Below are positions 10,676-21,431 of a stretch of 64,000 bases of DNA, one piece after another. The notes under the pieces were generated by a model. It was not told where the DNA came from, did not search any database, and worked only from the letters and a program-made list of their open reading frames with translations. Numbering within the stretch: position 1 is the stretch's first letter; each line of letters opens with the position of its first letter. The stretch comes from Bromus sterilis. Its lineage: Eukaryota > Streptophyta > Magnoliopsida > Poales > Poaceae. The DNA is taken from the NCBI GenBank assembly GCA_950022295.1, contig OX465600.1:305174031-305238030 (forward strand), read 5' to 3'. The position numbers and the translations under genes were made by a program.

Positions 10676-11365
10676 ATGAAGCTCCTATGCTGGAATATTC
10701 GGGGGTTCGGTCAGCTTGGCCGTCACCGGTAGCTGATCAACTACCTGCGTGAGGAGGCCATCGATATTGTTGGTATTCAGGAGACGATCCGACAGGATTT
10801 ATCCATCCTTGAGCTGGAGGGGCTGAGTCCCCAAAAGTTCGCATGGCAGTGGCTCCCGGCATCTGGTCGCTCGGGTGGTATCCTTATGGGGGCCCGGGAG
10901 GACCTTTTTGAGGTCGAGGACATGGATCGGGGGGAGTTTTTCCTGAGTATGACTCTCACCGATCGAGCCTCCCGTTTTAGCTGGGAGGCCATTATAGTCT
11001 ATGGCCCTACGGACCATAGTCGGTCCGCTGTCTTCCTGCAGGAACTTGAGGCGAAGGTGGCCCGGAGCTCCACTCCGGTGGTGCTCGCCGGGGACTTTAA
11101 CCTCATTGTGGATGCCTCGAAAAAGAGTTCTGATCTCATTGATGCCCCCAGGATGCGGGCCTTCAATGAGTGCATTGCCAGGCTGGCTCTGCGAGAAATC
11201 GACAGAGTTGGAGGTCGATATACGTGGTGCAATAATCAGGTGAACCCGATCCGTATTGTTTTGGATCGGGTTCTAGTGTCGCCCATGTGGGAGGTTGCCT
11301 TCCCCTTATGTTCGCTTAGGTTGGTCACGCGAATTGGGTCGGACCACTCCCCCCCTCCTCCTTAG
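10676..11365 (+). pseudogene. LINE ORF2 endonuclease (EEP domain), copy A
   Basis: The frame begins MKLLCWNIRGFGQLGRHR, the usual start of a plant L1 endonuclease, followed by a TAG shared with copy B. Recognisable apurinic-endonuclease-like motifs follow: IVGIQET (catalytic Glu), WEAIIVYGP, VVLAGDFNLI (Asp/Asn pair), TWCNNQ, LDRVLVS and GSDHSP (terminal Asp-His). One extra C in the C-run near 11346 shifts the frame in copy A; copy B reads on through LLLSSGEGSL. Non-functional. Confidence 0.8.
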
Positions 11366-11499
11366 CTCGGGTGAGGGGTCACTGCCCCGGTCACGTCGGT
11401 TCCGCTTTAAGGAGTCTTGGCTGCTCCAACCCAGCTTGGTTGAGGGTGTCTGGGAACGGTGGTGTGCGGCTTCTAGATCCCCGCCGCGCGCTTTTTGCG

Positions 11500-12701
11500 C
11501 GGTGGATGGCATGAAAGCCTCCTCGGCTCCTGGCCCGGGCGGCCTTCCGGTGTCCTTTTTCCAGCGGTTTTGGCCCGTGGTTAAAGGAATCATTATGCCC
11601 ATGTTCCAGGAGTTTTACATCGGGACTCTGGACATAGCCAGACTTAATTACGGGGTGATTACCCTTATCCCCAAGGTGGTTGGGGCGGCGGAGATTAGGC
11701 TAGCCCCGGTCGCTGGACGGATTTCACACCCCCAACAGTCGGCCTTCATGAAGGGCCGTTTTATCCATGATGGGATACTGGCCCTCCACGAGATTGTCCA
11801 CGAGGTCAGGACCAAGCGCCAGTGGGGGGTATTCCTTAAACTGGACTTCCAAAAGGCCTATGATCGCCTTGACGGGTCGTTCCTGCGACTAGTCATGGAA
11901 CGTAGGGGTTCGATGACCGGTGGGCGAGCTGGGTGATGCAGCTCGTTCGTACGGGGTCCACGGCCATCAATATTAACGGTGTCGTGGGCCCATATTTTCA
12001 CTCTTCCCGCGGGGTTCGGCAAGGGGACCCAATCTCACCCCTCCTATTTTAACCTGGCGGTTGACGCCTTGACCTCCATTCTTGATAAAGCGAGGGCGCC
12101 TGGCCATATCCATGGCGTTGTGGGCCACTTGATTCCTAGGGGTGGAGTTACCCACCTCCGATACGCCGATGACAATTTGGTCATGGTGGAGGGCTCCGAC
12201 CTAGACGGTATTAACCTTAAGTTCCTCCTCCTCTGCTTCGAAGCCATGTCTGGCCTTAAGATTAACTTCGACAAGAGTGAAGTTGTTGTGTTGGGGTTCC
12301 CGGAGGCAGAAAAACAGCAGATCGCGGATAACCTTAACTGTAGGCTATCCAATTTCCCCATCTCCTACTTGGGAATGCCACTGTCTGGATCTTGCCTCCA
12401 AGTTAAGGACTTTGACCCGGTTATGGGTCGGGTCGCCTCGAGGGCGGAGCCGTGGCGTGGTCGGTTCACCTCCAAGGGGAGTAAGACCGTCCTGATTGAC
12501 GCGTGCCTTTCTAGTTTACCCATGTATCATATGGGGCTCTTCCTTCTCCCAGAAGGTGTGCATGCGACTTTTGACCGCGAGTTGGCTCGCTTCTTTTGGC
12601 AAGGGTCGAATGGTCGCCAGAAATACCACATGGTTAAATGGGCGGAGATCTGTCTACCCAAACAGTGTGGTGGCTTGGGGATTACCAACTCATGGCGCAT
12701 G
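11500..12701 (+). pseudogene. LINE ORF2 reverse transcriptase, copy A
   Basis: Starts abruptly at DGMKASSAPGPGGLPVSFFQ, directly after endonuclease-proximal residues, so roughly the usual inter-domain linker is deleted. A second deletion removes the FRPI block between KVVGAAEIR and LAPVAGRI. RT motifs remaining are QSAFMKGRFI, FLKLDFQKAYDRL, GVRQGDPISPLLF, the catalytic LRYADDN (about 12160), SGLKINFDKSE, YLGMPLSG and KTVLIDACLSSLPMY. A one-base loss near 11911 shifts the frame. Inactive. Confidence 0.85.
12697..12701. repeat. 5-bp target-site duplication, left
   Basis: GCATG immediately before the gypsy LTR, repeated at 25183-25187 immediately after the right LTR. Copy B has a single uninterrupted GCATG at the same LINE position (57691-57695), confirming the empty site. 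Confidence 0.95.
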
Positions 12702-15700
12702 TGTCAGAACCCCAACTAGGGTAAGTGCTAGGGCTTGCTTGACCCTTTGCATCATGAAAAATTCAAAAAGAAATTCAAAAATGGGGAAGCAGAAAGCCCT
12801 GAGAAATTTTGAAATTGCCAGATAAAAATCTTTTTCCAATAATCATTTGAATGATTGGAAAATTCCTATAAATGATGCTGATCATTTTAAAAGTGGTTTG
12901 GGTATTTTCCCATACTCATGGAATTTTCTAAAATTCAAACAGTGGCTTTGGAAATTAAAATAACCCTATTTGGATTGAAATTCAAAATATATTGAATTTC
13001 AAAAATTCCCAAATTCCTTGTGTGACTAGCTACTGGTCATCTAGGATTTTTAAAAGTATTTGGGTATTTTACAAAATTGCTCTGCTATTTTATTTGGGGC
13101 AAAACAAATAAACAGAAAAGGAAAAACAGAGAAGAAATAAAAAGGGAGAAAACCTGGCCAATCTGGCCCAACTCTCCTTCCCCCCCAGCCTTCTAGCCCA
13201 GACCACCTGGGGAGGGCACATGCGTCTTCCTCCCCAGGACAGGCAGGCAGGCAGCACGCCGGCGACCGCCGTGGGCGTGCCAGGCAACTGCCTGCTCCCT
13301 CCTCTCTTCCCGTGGCATCTGGAGACGCCCAGAAGGCCACCGCGTCCATTCCCCCTCTCCCTGGACCTCCTCCTCCTCTCCTCTTCGCGATTTCAGCGCC
13401 GCCCGAGAGCACGCCTCGCCGCCGTCGTGCCCACACGCGACCACTGGCCTCCCCGAGCTGCGTCTTCATGTCCAGAAGCTTCGCCAGCTTCGACTCCCTC
13501 GAGCCGCGCCATCGAATCGAGCCCGAGGACGCCAAAGAGGACGCCCCCTTCACCGAGAAGCTACGGCCGCCGCGGACCTCCGGCGAGGAATTCCTCACCG
13601 GCCAGCTCATCCCCGGCTTCCCCGAGTTCCTCTTCGAGCTCAGGGTGAGCCTCTCGCCATTTTGCCCTACTCCCTTATCCTCCCCGTGCCCTAGCCACTC
13701 ATCTCGCCGGAGCAGAGCCACGGCCGCCGCCATTGTCGTCGTGGACGAGCTCCTCAGGCCTCCCCGAGACCCCCCAGTAGCACCGTTGGGTGCGGAAGCC
13801 CACCAGGAGCGCAACCGTGCCCCCAAAACCCCGTCTCGTGCCCTTTTTCTACACTCCGGCGAGGCTCCGGCCATCTCTCCGGCGACCCCGCCATTAGACT
13901 AACCTAATCACCCAGCTAACCTAACCCCAAGCCCATGACATGTGGGCCAGCCCCCCCCTAATCACCCTGTTAGTTTAATCTAACAGGGAATTAAACCCAC
14001 TGCCACTGACAACCCGACCCCACCTGTCAGCCCCCCTGTGACATCACCCTGACGCAATGCTGGCGCAATAAATCGAATTCCAGAATAGAAAAGAAATTTA
14101 GAAATTCCAGAAATTCCAGAAAATCATTTAAACTTTGGAAATTCATAACTAATTCATATGAACTCCAAATATAGCAAATAATATTTCTAAAATTATCAGA
14201 AAAATCCAAGGATTATGAATATGGGCTCTGTTTTCATGTTTGACCAATTAAAATTGGGTGAACAGTGCAAAACATCCATATGGCTTTAATTCAAATTCAA
14301 ATTTGAAGCACATTTGCAAATGACTTTGCATGTGACTTCTTTTAAATGGAATTGTAAACACATTGTGACCAAGAACATCACCATTTCAATATTGATCATG
14401 TGTTTGATGCATTGCAAATAAATTTATACCATTGTTTGATTGTTTGCTCGATAGACGTGCAACTGGAACCGGAGGCCACCCCCTTCGTTGAAGACCCCGA
14501 TATCGAACCTCGTCAGCAAGGCAAGCAAACCCCCATTGATCATGTCTATAAAATCCCAATTCCCTCTCAGTCTCGCTTATGCATGTTTAGGAGATCACTT
14601 TGTATCGATTCTACCGCATAGTTGAACCCATATCCGATGCATGACCTATCATCTTGTCACAGTATTAAGCAAACCACAATCCTAGCTGACATAGGAGTTG
14701 TATGATATCATGAAGCCCCTGCAACTGTTACCGCTTATTGCATGCTTAGTGTTACATGAGGTTGCTTTTGATGTGAGTCGGGATGATGGTGAACATGGTG
14801 CTGATGAAAGTGAAACTGTGTCGGTGAATCCACCCTAATACAAGGTGAACGATGAGAGGTTGTGTAGGAGTACACAGTGGGTTATCTCGTTGAACACTGC
14901 CTTAGGCATCGAGTTCTTGTATGGTAATCCAAGACGAAGAGTACAACCACACATTGGGCTCACTGACCCCTCTCGGCCTAGTACCTTGATCCGTGTCGAC
15001 GTCCAGGAGTCACATTAGTTCGGGCTTTCCATTTGACATGTGCATAGAAAAAGAATGAAGGAAATGGTTGCATCATCCTAGATATGTGTGTGCACCTGTG
15101 AGGCAGGAAAACCATCTGCTAAAGGTGGCGTCTCGGTCACCTACATTGTCTGAGTCCGTTTCGTTGATCCGGCCGGGCTCTCGAGCGGTAGCAACTCAGG
15201 TAGTCGACTCCTGGAATAGACCGGTTGTGAGCGAAGTGTCGTGGTGAACATCCTCGCTGTCACCTCTTGAACGGTGGCGAGACATGGCGGTAACCGATGG
15301 TCATGTGTGTGTAGTTTACACCCTTGCAAGGTTAACAAAACTATTCGAATAGCCGCGTCCGCGGTTAAGGACTACTTGGAACCTGTACCTGATTATTAGA
15401 CAACTTGAACTGGATACTTCTAAAATACACCAAGATAAGTGTGAGTGCTATGGTGTGCCTCCTCGTGGGGAAGTCGAGGAAGTAACCATAATGGTGTATT
15501 GATTGGAGATGTAGTGGACTCATGTACGCTTCTTACCTCAAGTCTCGTACTCGTAGTTCAGGAATAGCCAAGTCAAAGCTGGCACTTCTGCATGATGAAA
15601 CCCCACCTCCTTTTACCTTGATACCTGAGCATGAGTAGTATAGATCTGATGTAAGTCTTGCTGAGTACGACTTTGTACTCACGTTTTCTTATTCTATATT

Positions 15701-16475
15701 TTAGATAAGAACCGGACCCCGATGGAGTCACCTTCGTGAAGCTCGACGTTGACTAAGTTAGCCTAGTCCCAGACAGCAGTCTGGTCCCTCGTGGAAGGGC
15801 ATGTTTCTTTACAAGGCTTCTCTAAGCCATTTGTTAAACTTGTCTGTACTCAGACGTAATTTGCTTCCGTTGTATGATGTAATGTTGATCACTGACATGT
15901 GATCTTTGTATGCTCTATATGTATAAATCAATAAAGAGTACTTTGTAGAGTTATGTGATGATACCTACTGTTCATACTAGGCATGTGTGCTGCGTGTATG
16001 TTTATAACATGCATGTCTTAGTATGGGTTTTCGAGACCTTAGTTGTGATCTGGCTGGCGGTCTTTTATACACCAAGTGGCCCTTAGATTTGCGCAGCTTG
16101 GGGCATCGCGATGCGATTGTTCGTGACTCTGTCACGTGCACACTTTGTTATATGATCGAGCCCGCCCTAGACCCCGACTAAGTGATCGGGCTGGAGTAAG
16201 TTTATGTAAGAGTTAGGATCCAATCGATAACTTGGTTGAGGCGACTTGTCTATGGGTATGGGATTCACCACCCATAAGCATTTAGACTTGTGAGCGGACG
16301 TTGAGGACCCATCTCAGTTGATCATCCGTCCTGAATGGGATGCCCCTCACGTTCGATGCTTACCGAGAACGTTCTGTGCTGGGCCTTGTCTGCTTAGACA
16401 AGTGGGTACGGTTCTCGGCTCTCCATGTGATTGTATCGTGACTGGAATTACATACGCTAACCCCGGGTCCCGACA
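12702..16475 (+). repeat. Gypsy 5' LTR
   Basis: 3774 bp. AT-rich ends flank a GC-rich block (about 13150-13900) holding long open frames on both strands. A TGTATAAATCAATAAAGAG stretch near 15925 may contain a polyadenylation signal. Nearly identical to 21409-25182. Confidence 0.95.
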
Positions 16476-16478
16476 GCC

Positions 16479-16494
16479 TTGGTATCAGAGCAGG
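16479..16494 (+). promoter_or_regulatory. Primer-binding site (initiator Met tRNA type)
   Basis: TTGGTATCAGAGCAGG, three bases after the 5' LTR. Its core TGGTATCAGAGC matches the 3' end of plant initiator methionine tRNA. Confidence 0.85.
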
Positions 16495-16949
16495 ACTGTC
16501 TGTAGGCTTAGCAAACCCTTGGTCGAAGTCGAGTCTAGCATTCTATAGTTATATAGTTACTTGGGTATATAAGGGAACAACGTAAGGCTTCTTTTTACTC
16601 CTTACCCTCATCGATCTGAGTTCTGGGTCACCCTTATCTTTTCTACGGGATGATAGGACTAGGCTCATCTATGTCTTACTAGAACATCTCGCTGAGTGCT
16701 TCCTTGTAGCCGTAGGATTGTTGTGGTCGTCCAGACTCTTCGAGTTTTGAGTTCCTTGAGGAAGTTCTGTCCAATCTCCTCAAGGTTGTTTCATTTTCCA
16801 TCCCGGTGTAGCCGTTATGCTGCCAGATTTGTTCCAAGTTTTCTATGGATCATTGCCTTCGCATTATAATCCTTTCTGCCTTCATCATGTCTTGTTATCC
16901 TTGAATCCATCATTCAACCTGTTCTGATTGTTGATCTTTATCACACAGG

Positions 16950-19900
16950 ATGTCAGGTGGAACTCATAGTGCTGTTCGTCGGAATCGAGACCGTGTTCGG
17001 AATCGAAGTGATGATGAACCTCTACCACCGCCTTCTGCGGCAGAAATCATGATGGAAGCTGAGAAGAATCAACATGATCAAACACGCCTTCTGGAGCTCA
17101 TCGAGCAGAATACCTCACGTCATTGCAATGTGGTTGTGAGCATTCAGGACTTCATCCTCCTCAAGCCACCGGTATTCCGATGTTCTTCTGAGCCCCTTGA
17201 AGCTGATGATTGGCTCCGTTCCATCGAGCGTAAGCTTGATACTGCACATGTTGCTCCCGATGACCGAGTTATATTCGCGGCATACTTTCTGGAAGGTGCT
17301 ACTGCTGAATGGTGGGAGAACTATGTTGCTATGCAGCCTGATGGTCACTTAGTGACTTGGCAGGAGTTCCGTGATGCCTTTCGAGGGTACCACCTTCTAG
17401 ATGAATTGATGGAGCGCAAGAAGGAAGAGTTCTGCAATCTCACTCAATGAGAGATGTCCATGCACGAGTATGTGAGAGAATTCAACCGTCTTGCTCGGTA
17501 TGTCCAAGATGAGATCACCACCGATACCAGAAAGCAGGCAAGGTTCCGTAAGGGACTTAGCCCCATCCTTCGCCATGATCTCAACCTCATCGAATTTTCC
17601 ACCTTTGAGGATTTAGTCAACAGATCCTTCAGAGCTGAGCATGGCAATGAAATTTTCGAGGAATCCCGAAACCATGCTCTTGAGCTTGCTCCTTCTTCAA
17701 GTTCAGCCCCTCAGAAACGCAGAATTTGGATTCCAACCAGAGCCATACCTCAAAACTTTCTGCATAGGCCACCACCAAATATATGCCATCCACCTCAACA
17801 CATTGTTCCACCCCAGAATGATGGTGTGCATCCAAGTAATCCCACTCCCAGCAATTCAGACAGGGTATGCTTTAAGTGTGGTCTTCCAGGCCATTACTAT
17901 CGTCAATGCCCTCAGGTCTTGATGGCACCACGTCATTCTCGACCTAAGCCTCCAAAGAAAGCAACCACCAAAACCATCCCAGCAAAGCTTCCAGTCACAA
18001 GTAGTGGTTGTGTGAACCAAATCTCAGTTGAGGAAACCACTGATGCTTCCGATGTCATTCTTGGCACACTCCCAGTCAATCATGTCCCCGCCTCCGTTCT
18101 TTTCGATCCAGGAGCTTCTCATTCATTCATGTCGGAGAGTTATGCACTTCGTCATGAGTTCCCCTTTGAAGAAATGTTTTCTCCAATGATCATTCAAACT
18201 CCTGGTTCAAAGTGGCAAACTAATAGAGTAAGCCATGGCAATGAAATTGCAATTGAGGGTTTAGTATTCCTTGCTTCTCTTATAGCCCTCAAGTCTTCGG
18301 ACATTGATGTCATCCTAGGAATGGATTGGTTATCAAGGCAACATGCTTTCCTTGATTGTAAAGCCAAATCAGTCAAACTCACCCATCCTTCAGGCCAGAC
18401 CATTGACTATACATCACCCAGCTCTAGAATCCAGGTGCAGACCTTGAATGTGCTTCCCCTTCCAGACCTTGAAGATGTTCCGGTGGTTCGTGACTTCCCG
18501 GATGTCTTTCCTGAAGAGTTGCCGGGAATGCTACCCGACAGGTGTGTAGAATTCATAGTGGATCTTATACCAGGCACAGCCCCAATTTCCAGACGTCCAT
18601 ATAGAATGGCCCCACATGAGTTAGCTGAGCTAAAAACCCAACTTGATGCTTCGTTGGCAAAAGGCTTCATCCGCCCTAGCTCATCGCCATGGGGTTGCCC
18701 CGTTCTGTTCGTAACGAAGAAAGATGGAACAGAAAGGATGTGTGTAGACTATCGCCCGCTAAATGTAGCGACGATAAAGAACAAGTACCCACTGCCCAGG
18801 ATCAATGATCTTTATGATCAACTTGCAGGATCCTCTGTCTTCTCTAAGATGGATTTGAGATTAGGTTATCATCAAATCAAGATCCGAGACGAGGACATTC
18901 CCAAAACGGCTTTCACTACTCGTTATGGTCTTTACGAGTACACCGCCATGTCCTTTGGTTTAACCAATGCCCCCGCCACATGCTCACGCTTGATGAATTC
19001 GATCTTCATGGAGTACCTAGATAAATTTGTTGTGGTTTATCTTGATGACATTCTCATCTACTCGAAGAACGAAGAAGATCATGCCCAACACCTAAGGCTG
19101 GTATTGATGAAACTTAGAGAGCACCGCCTTTATGCCAAGTTCTCCAAGTGTGAATTTTGGCTACCAGAAGTGACCTACTTAGGCCACATGATTTCTGCGA
19201 AAGGTGTTGCAGTCAATCCCGAGAGAGTTCAGGCCGTCCTTGACTGGACTCCACCTGAATCGGTTAAGCAAGTTAGGAGTTTTCTTGGCTTAGCAAGCTA
19301 TTGCCGCCGCTTTGTCGAGAACTTTTCTAAAGTTGCAAAGCCTCTTACTGAACTCCTCAAGAAAGATAAGAAATTCCAATGGACCCCCAAGTGCGAGGAA
19401 AGCTTCCAAGAGATGAAAAGAAGATTGACTTCTGCACCCGTACTTGCACCTCCAGACACCAAAAGGGATTTCGAGATCTATTGTGATGCTTCACGGCATA
19501 GGTTAGGATGCATACTTATGCAAGATCGACATGTGGTAGCTTATGCTTCACGCCAGTTGCGGCCACATGAAGAGAACTATCCTACCCATGATCTTGAACT
19601 CGCTGCCGTAGTTCATGCCCTGAAGACTTGGCGACATTACCTCCTTGGTAATCGCTGTGAGATTTTTTCCGACCACCAAAGCCTCAAATACATTTTCACC
19701 CAGCCAGATCTTAATCTCAGGAAAAGACGCTGGATAGAGTTGATAAAAGATAATGACTTAGGAATTTCTTACACCCCAGGCAAGGCCAATGTCATGGCTG
19801 ATGCACTAAGTCGTAAGTCGTATTGTAACAATCTCATGTTACAACAGTATCAACCACTTCTTCATGAGGAATTTCGAAAGCTCAATCTCGAGATTGTTCC

Positions 19901-21431
19901 TTATGGATCTCTTTTCAACTTGGTGGCAAAACCAACCCTTGAGGATCGGATCAGAGTTGCCCAAAGGCGTGCACGAGGTGTTCGCCGGATCAAGGAGAAC
20001 ATTGCTAGAGGAGTTGCTAAATGTTTCTCCATAGATAGTAAAGGAACGGTATTCTTTGAAAATCGTTTGGTAGTACCTAAGAATAAGGATCTAAGGCAAC
20101 TCATCCTCAAAGAAGCCCATGACACACCCCTCTCAATTCATCCCGGTAGCACAAAAATGTACTGAGATCTACGCCAGAGATTTTGGTGGACCAGGATGAA
20201 GAGAGACATTGCTCGATTTGTTGCTGAATGTGATGTTTGTCGTCGCATTAAAGCAGAACACCAAAGACCTGCTGGTACACTTCAACCTTTGCCTATTCCA
20301 GAGTGGAAATGGGACAAAGTCGGTATGGACTTCATCACCGGCTTTCCAAAAACCCAGAAAGGAAATGATGCCATCTTCGTGGTCATTGATAGACTTTCCA
20401 AAGTTGCTCACTTCCTTCCGGTTCGCGAGTCTATAACTGCTAGCCAGTTAGCGGACTTGTATATCTCTAGAATTGTGTCTCTTCACGGTGTTCCTTTGGT
20501 GATCAATTCTGATCGTGGTAGCCTTTTCACCTCTAGATTCTGGGGAAGCTTTCAGAGTGCTATGGGAACTCATCTCTCCTTTAGTACAGCTTTTCATCCT
20601 CAGTCTAGCGGTCAAGTTGAAAGGGTAAATCAAATCTTGGAAGACATGCTCAGAGCTTGTGTTATCTCATTCGGAAAGAATTGGGAGAAATCCCTTCCAT
20701 TTGCCGAATTTGCTTATAACAATAGCTATCAATCTAGTCTGAACATGGCTCCTTTTGAACTCCTCTACGGACGACGATGTCGAACACCCCTTAACTGGTC
20801 AGAAACCGGTGAAAGACAACTCTTTGGACCGGATATGATCAAGGAGGCAGAAGAGCAAGTTCGCATTGTTCGTGATCGTTTGAAAGCCGCTCAGTCTCGT
20901 CAAAAGAGCTACTATGATCGTCATCATAGAGAGGAGAGCTACAATGTTGACGAGAAGGCTTACCTTCGGGTTACTCCTCTGAAGGGAACCCAAAGATTCG
21001 GTATCAAAGGCAAGTTGGCCCCACGTTACATCGGACCTTTCCGCATTCTTGCTAAACGTGGAGAAGTTGCCTACCAACTTGAACTACCCCCTCACCTTTC
21101 CCGAGTACATGATGTATTCCATGTGTCACAACTCAGGCGTTGCTTCAAGGACCCCATCCGCGAAGTCGACCATGAAACGCTTGATCTCCAAGATGACCTT
21201 TCTTATCGAGAGTACCCTGTTCGTATTCTTGATTCAGCAGAGCGTGTCACTCGTCGTTAGAAGATCAAGTTCCTCAAAGTGCAATGGTCACATCACTCCG
21301 AGAAAGAAGCAACATGGGAAAGAGAAGACCGCCTCCGTGCCGAGTACCCCACCTTCCTCCCGACGACTTCTGAATCTCGGGACGAGATTCTTTTGAGTGG
21401 GGGTGAGTTGTCAGAACCCCAACTAGGGTAA
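16950..21431 (+). pseudogene. Gypsy gag-pol polyprotein with three in-frame stops
   Basis: One reading frame of about 1490 codons. Gag (16950-about 17850) has AEWWENYVAMQPDG and LDELMERKKEEFCNLTQ, then a TGA at 17448. The zinc knuckle CFKCGLPGHYYRQCP is near 17868. The protease motif is DPGASHSF near 18106, where DTGAS is normal. RT spans about 18600-19250 with FSKMDLRLGYHQI and YLDDILIYS. RNase H is about 19460-19830 (YCDASRHRLG, KANVMADALSR). Integrase runs from about 20100, with a TGA at 20163, the zinc-finger part CDVCRR and core WDKVGMDFITG. After a TAG at 21258 a chromodomain-like end follows (KFLKVQWSHHSEKEATWERE) and the frame runs a few codons into the LTR. The stops fit CGA or CAG codons turned by cytosine deamination (inference). 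Confidence 0.9.
21393..21408 (+). promoter_or_regulatory. Polypurine tract
   Basis: TGAGTGGGGGTGAGT lies immediately before the 3' LTR, in the expected place for plus-strand priming. Confidence 0.7.

Larger units (their letters stand above)
10320..12701 (+). mobile_element. Truncated non-LTR retrotransposon (L1-type LINE), copy A
   Basis: Contains a GC-rich ORF1-like tail with a GRPPKRNPTAPK basic segment, then ORF2 pieces encoding an endonuclease and a reverse transcriptase in L1 order. The RNase H/C-terminal part and poly(A) tail are missing because a copia element interrupts the LINE right after the motif GGLGITNS. The last few LINE bases lie beyond the gypsy insertion, at 25183-25189. 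Two internal deletions shared with copy B predate the duplication. The left end is approximate. Confidence 0.8.

Noticed and set aside
13050..13902. Long GC-rich open frames of 196 and 274 residues on opposite strands
   Set aside because: They lie inside the gypsy LTR, recur in the other LTR, overlap each other and show no protein domain; kept only as a finding on LTR composition.
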